Positions 1 to 7,578 of a DNA stretch of 18,542 nucleotides are shown piece by piece. How positions within the stretch are numbered: position 1 is the stretch's first letter; each line of letters opens with the position of its first letter. A program made the position numbers and the translations under genes. The notes under the pieces are model-generated. The model saw nothing but the letters and a program-made list of their open reading frames with translations, was not told the DNA's origin and searched no databases. The stretch spans positions 1 to 18,542 of the forward strand of contig JAGQQT010000014.1 of NCBI GenBank assembly GCA_020426065.1, in the 5' to 3' direction. Source of the DNA: Planctomycetaceae bacterium. GTDB lineage: Bacteria; Planctomycetota; Planctomycetia; Planctomycetales; Planctomycetaceae.

Positions 1-947
1 TCCGGCCACTGCACTTCGAGTACGCCGTGAATGCCGGGAAGCATGTCTTTATGGAAAAGCCGCTGGCCACCGATGCGTCGGGAGTCAGACGAGTGCTGGC
101 AGCCGCAGAGGAAGCGAAAAAGAAGAATCTGAAAGTGGGCGTCGGACTGCAAAGGCATCATCAGGCTTCCTACCAGGAAGCGATTCGGCGCATTCACGAT
201 GGAGAATTGGGAGACCTGATTACACTCCGCTGTTACTGGAATTCCGGGCCGCCAGCGAAAACACCTGTGCCTCGCGAAAATATGACCGAGCTGGAGTATC
301 AGATTCGCAACTGGTATTTCTTCGACTGGCTGAGTGGTGACCATATCTGCGAGCAGCATATTCACAATCTGGATATCTGTAACTGGATGATGCAGAGTCA
401 TCCGGTTGAGGCTCAGGGAATGGGAGGACGAGAGGTTCGTACCGGCAAGGAGTACGGCAACATCTTCGATCACCATGCAGTGGAATTCACTTATGCCGAC
501 GGCACGAAGATGTTCAGCCAGTGCCGCCAGATGCCCGGATGTGGTCGACAGGTGACCGAGCATGCTCACGGCTCGGATGCCATGGCGGATCTCGGAACCG
601 AGTCCTGTAAAATCCTTAACCGGAAAAACGAAGTCCTCTGGCAGTCAGAACGGGTCAGACGCGGACAGGGTATCAATCCATACCAGGTGGAGCATGATGT
701 CCTGTTCGAGGCGATTCGCAATGACAGATCTCACAATGAAGTGGAATACAGTGCCTACAGCACAATGACTGCCATTCTGGGACGGCTGGCAACCTATTCC
801 GGCAAGACTGTGCTGTGGGACGAGGCGTTTCAATCGGACATCAGGCTCACAACAGATGCGGAAGAATGGTCGGCCCCCGCTCCGGTATTGCCCAGGGAAG
901 ATGGCTCCTATGCGGTGGCCGTTCCAGGGGCGATCAGAGTTTTGTAG
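1..947 (+). CDS. Gfo/Idh/MocA-family oxidoreductase, 5' truncated
   Basis: This is the C-terminal 314 residues of an NAD(P)-dependent sugar or cyclitol oxidoreductase. The frame is open from the first complete codon at base 3, so the gene begins upstream of the window; a GTG at 27 is in frame but sits inside the conserved core and is not the start. The visible part opens at the end of the Rossmann domain with a GKHVFMEKP motif, the family's cofactor-binding and catalytic EKP signature. It continues into the alpha/beta substrate domain, where EQHIHNLD (about bases 351-376) carries the usual catalytic His and Asp. The missing part would be the GxGxxG nucleotide-binding loop and any export signal. 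A hairpin with a T tract follows the stop at 1063-1091. The family call is firm; the substrate is unknown. By neighbourhood it probably oxidises a sugar hydroxyl, perhaps at C3, in the same pathway as the downstream genes. Confidence 0.9.
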   Translation, partial: RPLHFEYAVNAGKHVFMEKPLATDASGVRRVLAAAEEAKKKNLKVGVGLQRHHQASYQEAIRRIHDGELGDLITLRCYWNSGPPAKTPVPRENMTELEYQIRNWYFFDWLSGDHICEQHIHNLDICNWMMQSHPVEAQGMGGREVRTGKEYGNIFDHHAVEFTYADGTKMFSQCRQMPGCGRQVTEHAHGSDAMADLGTESCKILNRKNEVLWQSERVRRGQGINPYQVEHDVLFEAIRNDRSHNEVEYSAYSTMTAILGRLATYSGKTVLWDEAFQSDIRLTTDAEEWSAPAPVLPREDGSYAVAVPGAIRVL

Positions 948-1062
948 GTGTGATGATGTCCTCTGGTTTCACAACAGAATGCACCTTGCTAGCGCCTTAC
1001 GGCTCACATACTGAGACCATTTCCCGTTTCGAGATTCCTGTTCAAAGTTGTAGCAAGTGTGC

Positions 1063-1091
1063 CACTGCTGGCTGGCCCAGCAGTGATTTTT
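1063..1091 (+). terminator. Hairpin with T tract (intrinsic terminator or attenuator)
   Basis: A perfect 9-bp stem, CACTGCTGG (1063-1071) pairing with CCAGCAGTG (1077-1085), encloses a 5-base loop and is followed by ATTTTT. This fits an intrinsic terminator for the gene ending at 947. It ends only about 29 bases before the ATG of the next gene, so it could instead attenuate expression of that gene. Confidence 0.7.
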
Positions 1092-1107
1092 GAAGCTCAC
1101 TACAGAT

Positions 1108-1111
1108 GGAG
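1108..1111 (+). promoter_or_regulatory. Ribosome binding site for the oxidoreductase starting at 1120
   Basis: GGAG lies 8 bases before ATG 1120. It selects that start over an in-frame TTG at 1090 that falls in the terminator T tract. Confidence 0.6.
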
Positions 1112-1119
1112 AAATCGGT

Positions 1120-2598
1120 ATGGCTCAAAGTAACTTCTCCCGGCGTGACTTTGTTAAAGCGACGACTTCGGCAGGCGTAGCGGCTTCGATGATGACCGCT
1201 GCTTCGCAGGCGCGAGCGGCCGGAGCCAGCGAACGTCTGCGAATTGGGGTCATTGGAGCGGGAAACCGGGGCTTCAATACCCTGACCAAAAAGCTGGTCG
1301 AGTTGAGAAAACTGGGCCGCAATCTTGATCTGGTTTCCGTGGCCGATGTCTATTCGGTGCATCGGGAACGGTTCGTTGACTATGTCAAAGAACAGACTGG
1401 TGTCACGCCCTCCGCTCATATTGACTATAGGGAACTGTTGCAGGAGCCGGAACTTGATGCAGTCGTGATCGCCACGCCCGATCACTGGCATGCGAAAATC
1501 ACACTCGATGCCTTCGCTGCCGGAAAGCACGTCTACTGCGAAAAACCGATGACACACACGGTTGATGAAGGCCGACAGGTTGTTGACGCCTGGAAGTCGA
1601 GTGGAAAAGTGATGCAGGTTGGTGTGCAATCCTCCAGTTCTCCGGTCTGGGAGATGGCCCGGGAGCTGATTGATGCCGGAAAGCTTGGCAAGGTGCTGCA
1701 GTTCCAGACGGAATCCGCACGCAACAGTAGTGTGGGGATGTCACGGCACAACAAAATCACCAAAGAGATGACCCCCAAAACCGTCGACTTCCGCAGGTTC
1801 CTGGGTGTGGATGAGGGGTTTCATCCGGAGGTGCCTTTTGATCGGGAAATCTTCGGACAATGGAGATGCTACTGGGCTTTCGGTTACGGCATGTACTCAG
1901 ATCTGTTCGTGCATCGCGTCACCGGAATGCTGAAGGCAACGGGGTTGAGAATGCCTGGCCGTGTAGTGGGGGGTGGTGGAATCTTCCTGGAGTATGATGA
2001 TCGCGAAGTGACCGATGTCGCTTCGATCATCGCGGATTTCCACGAAGGTGTGCAGGGTCTGGTCAGCAGTACCATGGTGAGTGAGGAACGCAAGCTCGAT
2101 CATATCATTCGCGGGCATCATGGCCTGCTGCTGTTCGACAAGTCCTGTTATCTGAATGGACCGAAAGCCTCGTTCCAGTATATTCCCGAACGTCCGCAGG
2201 TCACACTCGACAGTTCGCTCTCTGAGCAGAGTTATGAAACAGCGACAGAACTCGACTTTGTCCTCGAACATTGTGCCAACTGGATTCAGGCCATCGAAAC
2301 CGGCAAGCCGGGAATCGTCAACAATGATCCGGAACTGGCCGCTGCCGCAGTCATGATGGTGAACCTGGCGGTTCGCAGCTATCGGGAAGGGAAAGTTTTC
2401 CATGTTGACCGACAGGGAAATGTAAGTGACGGGAACAGCAGCTGGGCAGACAACTGGGAAAAGATGTCCCGCGCGAAAGCAAAACCACTCCATGTGCCCG
2501 GCTGGCATGCCGGAGAAACTGGCAGTGTACTCCATCCACCCGAGTATCAGCAGCTGGCCGGTCCATGGGTTGATGGAAAACCACCGGGTACGACTTAA
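1120..2598 (+). CDS. Tat-exported Gfo/Idh/MocA-family oxidoreductase
   Basis: This 492-residue NAD(P)-dependent oxidoreductase carries a twin-arginine signal: FSRRDF with R8-R9, then an Ala-rich hydrophobic stretch ending near ARAAG at residue 35. The Rossmann domain shows GVIGAGNRG (about 43-51). The second signature, GKHVYCEKP, places the catalytic EKP at 141-143. The substrate domain contains DLFVHRV, with H265 in the usual catalytic His position, although the Asp that often follows it is not obvious. Tat export implies folding around the cofactor in the cytoplasm and work in the periplasm. ATG 1120 is preferred because of GGAG 8 bases upstream and because the Tat motif then sits close to the N terminus. 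The following gene starts 71 bases downstream with no terminator between them, so co-transcription is likely. The substrate is unknown; oxidation of a sugar hydroxyl is inferred from the family and neighbours. Confidence 0.92.
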   Translation: MAQSNFSRRDFVKATTSAGVAASMMTAASQARAAGASERLRIGVIGAGNRGFNTLTKKLVELRKLGRNLDLVSVADVYSVHRERFVDYVKEQTGVTPSAHIDYRELLQEPELDAVVIATPDHWHAKITLDAFAAGKHVYCEKPMTHTVDEGRQVVDAWKSSGKVMQVGVQSSSSPVWEMARELIDAGKLGKVLQFQTESARNSSVGMSRHNKITKEMTPKTVDFRRFLGVDEGFHPEVPFDREIFGQWRCYWAFGYGMYSDLFVHRVTGMLKATGLRMPGRVVGGGGIFLEYDDREVTDVASIIADFHEGVQGLVSSTMVSEERKLDHIIRGHHGLLLFDKSCYLNGPKASFQYIPERPQVTLDSSLSEQSYETATELDFVLEHCANWIQAIETGKPGIVNNDPELAAAAVMMVNLAVRSYREGKVFHVDRQGNVSDGNSSWADNWEKMSRAKAKPLHVPGWHAGETGSVLHPPEYQQLAGPWVDGKPPGTT

Positions 2599-2669
2599 CC
2601 GATCTTCCTTTTTGTGTAGGCGGTGGATACCAGCCAGTTTGTGACCGATGCTGCAATGAGGAGTTCGGA

Positions 2670-4775
2670 ATGAGAAAGTGTTCAAGCTTCCTGTTGGCTT
2701 TGTTGAGTTCCTGCTGCTTTCTGCTGGCTGGTTCCGCAAGTCAGATTGTCTCTGCGGAATCCCTGGATAACGCACCGAATGGCTGGACAACCGACTCACC
2801 ACGCGATGAGGTCAAGCCACGTTTCTATTATCTTCCGACTGGTGGTCCCCAGGGGGCGGGAAGTTTTGTGATCGCCTCCAACTCCAGTGAAGGAATGATC
2901 GGGAAATGGTTGAAGACTTTCCCTGTTCAGGGTGGAAATCATTACCAGTTCCAGGTGCAGAGGAAGTTTGTCGGAACGGATCCTGCCCGTCGAGCGGGAG
3001 TGGCCCGGATTCTCTGGCGGGGTGCTGACAACAAACCTGTGCTGCATGATGAGCCTTCCTATGCCTCCTATAACAGTGGCCAACGCCCGAGAGCAGAACC
3101 GGAATACCCGGCAGATGGCAACACCGATGCTCATGGATGGACGACACTCAGTGGAATTTACCAGGTTCCAAAAGATGCGACGCAGGCGGTCATCGAGCTG
3201 GAGTTTCGCTGGGCAAAAGAGGCCCGACTGGAATGGTCAGCGGTTCGGCTCGAAGAAGTATCCGCTCCAGAGCCCCGCGTTGTTCGGCTGGCCACGGTTC
3301 ACTTTGTCCCTCGCAACACAAAGTCTCCCGAGGAACGTCGGGAGGCGTTTATTCCCCTGATTGAGGAAGCCGCCCGGCAACGGGCGGATCTGGTGACGCT
3401 GCCGGAAGTCGTGACGTATGGTCAGGGTTCAACTTACGAAAGTGTTGCCGAACCGGTCCCCGGCCCCTCGACAGAATTTTTCGGTGCCCTGGCGAAGAAA
3501 CACAACATGTATCTGGTTCCGGGTCTGGTGGAGCGTGACGGGACACTGATTTATAATGTGGCCGTCCTCATCGGACCAGATGGAAAGCTTGTCGGCAAGT
3601 ATCGCAAAGTCTGTCTGCCCCGAGGCGAAATCGAAGGGGGTATTACTCCGGGAAATGATTATCCGGTCTTCGAGACCCGCTTTGGCAAAGTCGGCATGAT
3701 GGTCTGCTATGACGGTTTCTTTCCAGAAGTCGCCCGGGAATTAAGTAACCGGGGAGCAGAGGTGATTGCCTGGCCGGTGATGGGATGCAATCCGCTGCTT
3801 GGTGCCGCTCGCGCCTGTGAAAACCATGTGTATGTTATCAGCAGCACACATACCGATGTGGAGCGGGACTGGATGATCTCAGCCATCTTTGGACAGGATG
3901 GCCGCCCGCTCGCGCAGGCCCGTGAATGGGGCACGGTTGCGGTAACCGAAGTCGATCTCAACAAACGGCTCCACTGGCCCAGCCTCGGCGATTTTAAAGC
4001 GGAAATCCCCCGTCACCGACCAGCCGAAAATACCGATTCAAAATCCCACTCACTCTACATGATTCCAGACGCCGCACCCGAGAAAAGTAATCCCTCCTCT
4101 CCGCAGCGGACCAGGGTGGATCTCGAGCGGGAAGGGTTTCAGCCTCTGTTCGAGGGAAAATCTCTGGCAGCCTGGGATCTGCAACCATGGCATGCAGGTC
4201 ATTGGAGCATTCAGGATGGCGTGATTGATTATGATGGCAAGGCAAGCCACAGCGGAAAGCAGCGGGGAGACCTGTGGACGAAAGAATCCTTCGGAGATTT
4301 TCAGCTCTATGTAGAATGGCGTTTGTCCGCGACTCCGGAAATGAAGCCACATCCGATCGTGCTTTATAATGGCGACTTCCTGATGGAAGAAGAGATCCCC
4401 AAGCAACGCGTCACCCGGATGCGACTGGATGCCGGTGACAGTGGTTTGTATTTCCGGGGGGATATCAAATGTCAGGCCAACATCTGGAGCCAGGAACTCG
4501 GCTCCGGTGAAATCAACGGTTATCGCACCAACAAAGCGATGCCCCCGGAAACCCGTCGAGCCTGTATTCCAATTCGCAAGGCGGACAAACCGTTCGGTGA
4601 ATGGAACGCATTTCTGATCACCATCGTGGGAAATCAGATGTCGGTGGAGTTGAACGGCCAGGAAGTCATCCACCAGGCTCCACTGCCGGGCCTGCCCGAG
4701 AGCGGTCCGATCGCCCTGCAGCACCACGGAGATCCCGTGCAGTTTCGGCAGATCTGGGTCCGAAAGATCAACTAA
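2670..4775 (+). CDS. Carbon-nitrogen hydrolase (nitrilase) fused to DUF1080
   Basis: This is a 701-residue exported multidomain enzyme. Residues 1-29 form a signal peptide, probably cut near VSA; an LSSC at 12-15 resembles a lipobox, so a lipoprotein is possible. Residues 30-198 look like a beta-sandwich, perhaps carbohydrate-binding. Residues 203-430 form a nitrilase-superfamily domain with the full triad: E246 in LPEVV, K313 in YRKVCLP and C346 in MVCYDG. This domain would hydrolyse an amide or related C-N bond. Residues 487-701 form a DUF1080 (3-keto-disaccharide hydrolase) domain of the subtype with [10 protein letters not shown] and GYRT, ending in a beta-sandwich with LNGQEV and ALQHHG. 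ATG 2670 follows GAGGAG (2658-2663) by 6 bases. The gene sits 71 bases after an exported oxidoreductase and 77 before an exported TIM-barrel enzyme. The fusion suggests that amide hydrolysis and glycan cleavage act on one substrate; that is inference. Confidence 0.9.
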   Translation: MRKCSSFLLALLSSCCFLLAGSASQIVSAESLDNAPNGWTTDSPRDEVKPRFYYLPTGGPQGAGSFVIASNSSEGMIGKWLKTFPVQGGNHYQFQVQRKFVGTDPARRAGVARILWRGADNKPVLHDEPSYASYNSGQRPRAEPEYPADGNTDAHGWTTLSGIYQVPKDATQAVIELEFRWAKEARLEWSAVRLEEVSAPEPRVVRLATVHFVPRNTKSPEERREAFIPLIEEAARQRADLVTLPEVVTYGQGSTYESVAEPVPGPSTEFFGALAKKHNMYLVPGLVERDGTLIYNVAVLIGPDGKLVGKYRKVCLPRGEIEGGITPGNDYPVFETRFGKVGMMVCYDGFFPEVARELSNRGAEVIAWPVMGCNPLLGAARACENHVYVISSTHTDVERDWMISAIFGQDGRPLAQAREWGTVAVTEVDLNKRLHWPSLGDFKAEIPRHRPAENTDSKSHSLYMIPDAAPEKSNPSSPQRTRVDLEREGFQPLFEGKSLAAWDLQPWHAGHWSIQDGVIDYDGKASHSGKQRGDLWTKESFGDFQLYVEWRLSATPEMKPHPIVLYNGDFLMEEEIPKQRVTRMRLDAGDSGLYFRGDIKCQANIWSQELGSGEINGYRTNKAMPPETRRACIPIRKADKPFGEWNAFLITIVGNQMSVELNGQEVIHQAPLPGLPESGPIALQHHGDPVQFRQIWVRKIN

Positions 4776-4840
4776 TGGTGAGTCCCTCGTAAAGGGCTCT
4801 GCAATATCGAGTGCCACCAGAATTTCTGGAAGGGGTAGCC

Positions 4841-4845
4841 GGAGG
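4841..4845 (+). promoter_or_regulatory. Ribosome binding site for the TIM-barrel enzyme
   Basis: GGAGG lies 7 bases before ATG 4853. It decides that start over an in-frame GTG at 4811, which would add 14 residues ahead of the Tat signal. Confidence 0.7.
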
Positions 4846-4852
4846 ACGCATC

Positions 4853-5743
4853 ATGAAACTGGATACGAATGAAGCTTCACCAGACATCTCACGCCGACAT
4901 CTGCTGGGGATGGCCGCGGTTGCAGCGGGATCATCTGTTCTTGGAATGCCAAGCCTGTGCTCTGCTGCTGAGAAACCGGTCGATAGAAGGATCAAAAAGG
5001 CCGTCAAGTTTCAGATGATCAAGGAAGATCTGTCTGTTCTGGACAAGTTCAAGCTGCTGGCGGATCTCGGTTTTGATGGAACGGAAATCCATGTTACGAC
5101 AAAAGTCGATCGGGACGAAGTGAGAAGAGCGATCGAGTCAACCGGAGTGGTTGTGCACGGATTCCTGAATAGCAGTAATCCTGACTTGAAACATGCGATT
5201 GACAGTGCCAGATTTTACAGTGGAACAAGTGTGCTGGTTGTGGCTGGCCGAGTTGATGCCGAGCATCCTTATGATCAGGTTTATCGTGAACAGCAGGATC
5301 GCATCAAAGCTGCGTTGCCCTACGCGGAAGAGCAGGGGATTCAGTTACTGATTGAGAATGTCTGGAACAACTTTCTGCTCAGTCCGCTGGAGATGGCCCG
5401 CTTCATTGACGAACTGGACAGCCCGGCAGTGGGTGCGTATTTCGATGTGGGGAATGTCGTTCGGTTTGCCTGGCCTGAGCAGTGGATTCGCATCCTTGGA
5501 AAGCGGATCGTCAAGCTCGATATCAAAGAGTACAGCCGTAAAAAACAGTACAGCGAAGGCCTGCGTAAAGGATTTGACGTCGAGATCGGTGAAGGGGACT
5601 GCGACTGGCCAGCGGTCCGTCAGGCATTAACAGACATCGGCTACACGTCCGGTTGGGCAACGGCGGAGGTTCCCGGAGGTGATCGGGAGCGGCTGGCTGA
5701 GATCGCCGCACGTATGGATCAGGTTCTAGGTCGTGTTGATTAA
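4853..5743 (+). CDS. Tat-exported sugar phosphate isomerase/epimerase-like TIM barrel
   Basis: This 296-residue protein belongs to the xylose-isomerase-like / AP endonuclease 2 superfamily. It begins with a Tat signal, ISRRHLL (R14-R15), and a hydrophobic stretch ending near CSAAE at residue 40. The barrel carries the family's likely metal ligands: E168 in LLIENV, D198 in YFDVGN and E272 in TAEVPG. KLDIKEY (221-227) and GEGDCDW (246-252) match the conserved strand 7 region of inositol/sugar isomerases. Relatives isomerise or epimerise sugars, and some act as lyases on 3-keto-glycosides. ATG 4853 is supported by GGAGG 7 bases upstream. The exact reaction is unknown. Its location outside the cytoplasm and next to Gfo/Idh/MocA and DUF1080 genes favours a role on a 3-keto sugar rather than on a sugar phosphate. 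Confidence 0.88.
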   Translation: MKLDTNEASPDISRRHLLGMAAVAAGSSVLGMPSLCSAAEKPVDRRIKKAVKFQMIKEDLSVLDKFKLLADLGFDGTEIHVTTKVDRDEVRRAIESTGVVVHGFLNSSNPDLKHAIDSARFYSGTSVLVVAGRVDAEHPYDQVYREQQDRIKAALPYAEEQGIQLLIENVWNNFLLSPLEMARFIDELDSPAVGAYFDVGNVVRFAWPEQWIRILGKRIVKLDIKEYSRKKQYSEGLRKGFDVEIGEGDCDWPAVRQALTDIGYTSGWATAEVPGGDRERLAEIAARMDQVLGRVD

Positions 5744-5844
5744 TTCCATTTCGTCTGCGATTGTAGATTTTAGCGAGCTTCTGCGTCGTGAAATCTCACC
5801 CAAACTCCACAATCTCGATAATAAAGCGAATTCATCAACGCGAC

Positions 5845-5864
5845 CTGGCCCTGCTTGGGGCCAG
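5845..5864 (+). other. Hairpin in the 202-base gap before the first sulfatase
   Basis: CTGGCCC (5845-5851) pairs with GGGCCAG (5858-5864) around a 6-base loop. There is no T tract after it, so it is a weak terminator candidate or a structured leader. The gap (5744-5945) is the longest inside the locus, so a separate promoter for the sulfatases may lie here, but I see no convincing -35/-10 pair. Confidence 0.35.
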
Positions 5865-5945
5865 CAGTTAACTCACGCTCCTCTATCATAGCTGGTATTG
5901 AATCATCAAGAGTCAGAGTCTCGCACAAACAGGAATGCAGGAACG

Positions 5946-7511
5946 ATGAGGGATTTCTCAATTTGGCATCATGTCTTTGCGAATGTTCTGGTTGCGATGC
6001 TGGCAATCTCTCCTGCGCTGGCAGTTTCCAGCGGGCATCCCAACATCATTTACATCCTGGCGGATGACCTCGGGTTTGGAGATGTGAGCTGCAATAATCC
6101 CGTCTCAAAAATCCAGACGCCTCAAATTGATCGCCTTGCTGAAGGAGGGATGCGATTTACAGATGCTCATACTCCGTCGGCGGTCTGCACTCCAACTCGC
6201 TACGGAATTTTGACCGGCCGATATTGCTGGCGGACCCGGTTGAAATATCGAGTGCTCGATGGATTTGATCCTCCCTTGATCGAAGAGGATCGGCTGACAG
6301 TTGCCAGTTTGCTCAAGCAGAACGGATACAACACCGCCTGCATCGGCAAATGGCACCTTGGCATGCAATGGACAGGCATAGACGGACAACCCATCCCCGC
6401 CGTGCCTCTCGAACGTCGCTCGCCTCCGCGTCCCGGTCGAGATGTCGATTACCGGATTCCCGTTTCCGGGGGCCCGACTGCGGTCGGTTTCGACTGGTAC
6501 CATGGAATCTCGGCTTCACTCAATATGTCCCCGTTCTGCTACATCGAAGATGATCGACCTGTCATCATCCCCACGCTCGACTCTCCTCCGATTCGGACAG
6601 ATTTTGTTGTGGTCGACGACGGATTGAGATCACCTGATTTCACGATCACGGGCGTGATGCCCACCCTGACTGGCCAGGCGGTCCGATACATTGAACGTCA
6701 AGCGAGCGAGAGTCCTGACTGTCCATTCTTTTTGTACTTTCCTCTGACCGCTCCCCATCTGCCGGTTGTTCCCAACGAAGAATTCCGGGGTAAGAGTGAG
6801 GCCGGCCATTATGGTGATTTTGTCCTCGAAGTGGATGCGACTGTGGGAGCGATTCTGGATGCACTGGATCGTGCGGGAATTGCCGAGGAGACGCTGGTTA
6901 TCTTCACTTCCGATAATGGCGGGCTGTACCACTGGTGGGAACCGCAGGAAGCCGATGACCTTAAGCATTATCGGGTCAGTCAGCGCGGCCAGTACGTCAA
7001 GGATCGCGGCCACCAGGGAAACGCTCACTTGCGGGGCACCAAGGCAGACATCTGGGATGGGGGACATCGAGTGCCTTTCGTGGCACGCTGGCCACAAAAG
7101 ATCCCTGCCGGAACCGAAAATCCTGCACTCATCGAACTGACAGATCTGATCGCAACCTGCGCTGCGATTGTCGGCCAGGAGTTGCCTGAAAAGGCGGGCG
7201 AAGACAGCCACAATATTCTGCCCGCCCTGCTCGATGCCACGGGCAGCACCCAGGTGCGTGAATACGCCGTGCACCATTCCCTGTGGGGCGTCTTTTCGCT
7301 TCGACAGGGGCCCTGGAAACTGATACCTCATCGAGGTTCGGGAGGCTTCACCGCTCCGCGCGACATTCAACCTGCTCAGGGTGAACCAGCAGGGCAACTC
7401 TACAATCTCGCCGAGGATCCTTCCGAAACCAGGAACCTCTGGAATGAGAACCCTGAAATCGTTCGAAAACTTTCAGAGCGTCTGGAGCAAATCAGGCAGA
7501 CAGATTCATGA
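5946..7511 (+). CDS. Secreted sulfatase (arylsulfatase A-like, family S1)
   Basis: This 521-residue sulfatase would hydrolyse a sulfate ester on a carbohydrate or related substrate in the periplasm. A Sec signal peptide covers residues 1-26 (cut after PALA). The active site is complete: metal ligands D40-D41 in ADDLG, the formylglycine cysteine C81 in the CTPTR motif, K135 and H137 in IGKWHLG, H271 in APHLP, D323-N324 in SDNGG, and K365 in GTKADIWDGG. The cysteine must be converted to formylglycine by a maturase that is not in this window. ATG 5946 is preferred to an in-frame TTG at 5898 because it places the hydrophobic signal correctly and has AGGA motifs upstream, although their spacing (3 or 11 bases) is not ideal. 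The length is normal for the family. A second sulfatase starts 67 bases downstream with no terminator between them, so the two are likely co-transcribed. Confidence 0.93.
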   Translation: MRDFSIWHHVFANVLVAMLAISPALAVSSGHPNIIYILADDLGFGDVSCNNPVSKIQTPQIDRLAEGGMRFTDAHTPSAVCTPTRYGILTGRYCWRTRLKYRVLDGFDPPLIEEDRLTVASLLKQNGYNTACIGKWHLGMQWTGIDGQPIPAVPLERRSPPRPGRDVDYRIPVSGGPTAVGFDWYHGISASLNMSPFCYIEDDRPVIIPTLDSPPIRTDFVVVDDGLRSPDFTITGVMPTLTGQAVRYIERQASESPDCPFFLYFPLTAPHLPVVPNEEFRGKSEAGHYGDFVLEVDATVGAILDALDRAGIAEETLVIFTSDNGGLYHWWEPQEADDLKHYRVSQRGQYVKDRGHQGNAHLRGTKADIWDGGHRVPFVARWPQKIPAGTENPALIELTDLIATCAAIVGQELPEKAGEDSHNILPALLDATGSTQVREYAVHHSLWGVFSLRQGPWKLIPHRGSGGFTAPRDIQPAQGEPAGQLYNLAEDPSETRNLWNENPEIVRKLSERLEQIRQTDS

Positions 7512-7578
7512 CGGCCAAGAACAGGTGCTGGCTCCGGGATGGATCTGTTTGGGTAATTTTTAATTTAAAGGCTTGATG

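Noticed and set aside
1090..1119. TTG start that would add 10 residues to the second oxidoreductase
   Set aside because: It lies in the T tract of the terminator, has no ribosome site and pushes the Tat motif inward; ATG 1120 has GGAG at good spacing.
1897..2802. Minus-strand open frame of 301 codons across the second oxidoreductase gene
   Set aside because: Opposite a clear family member, with no recognisable motif or start signal.
4816..4828. Near-palindrome CCAGA-ATT-TCTGG before the TIM-barrel gene
   Set aside because: Five-bp arms with a 3-base centre; too short to call an operator without a second copy, and none was seen.
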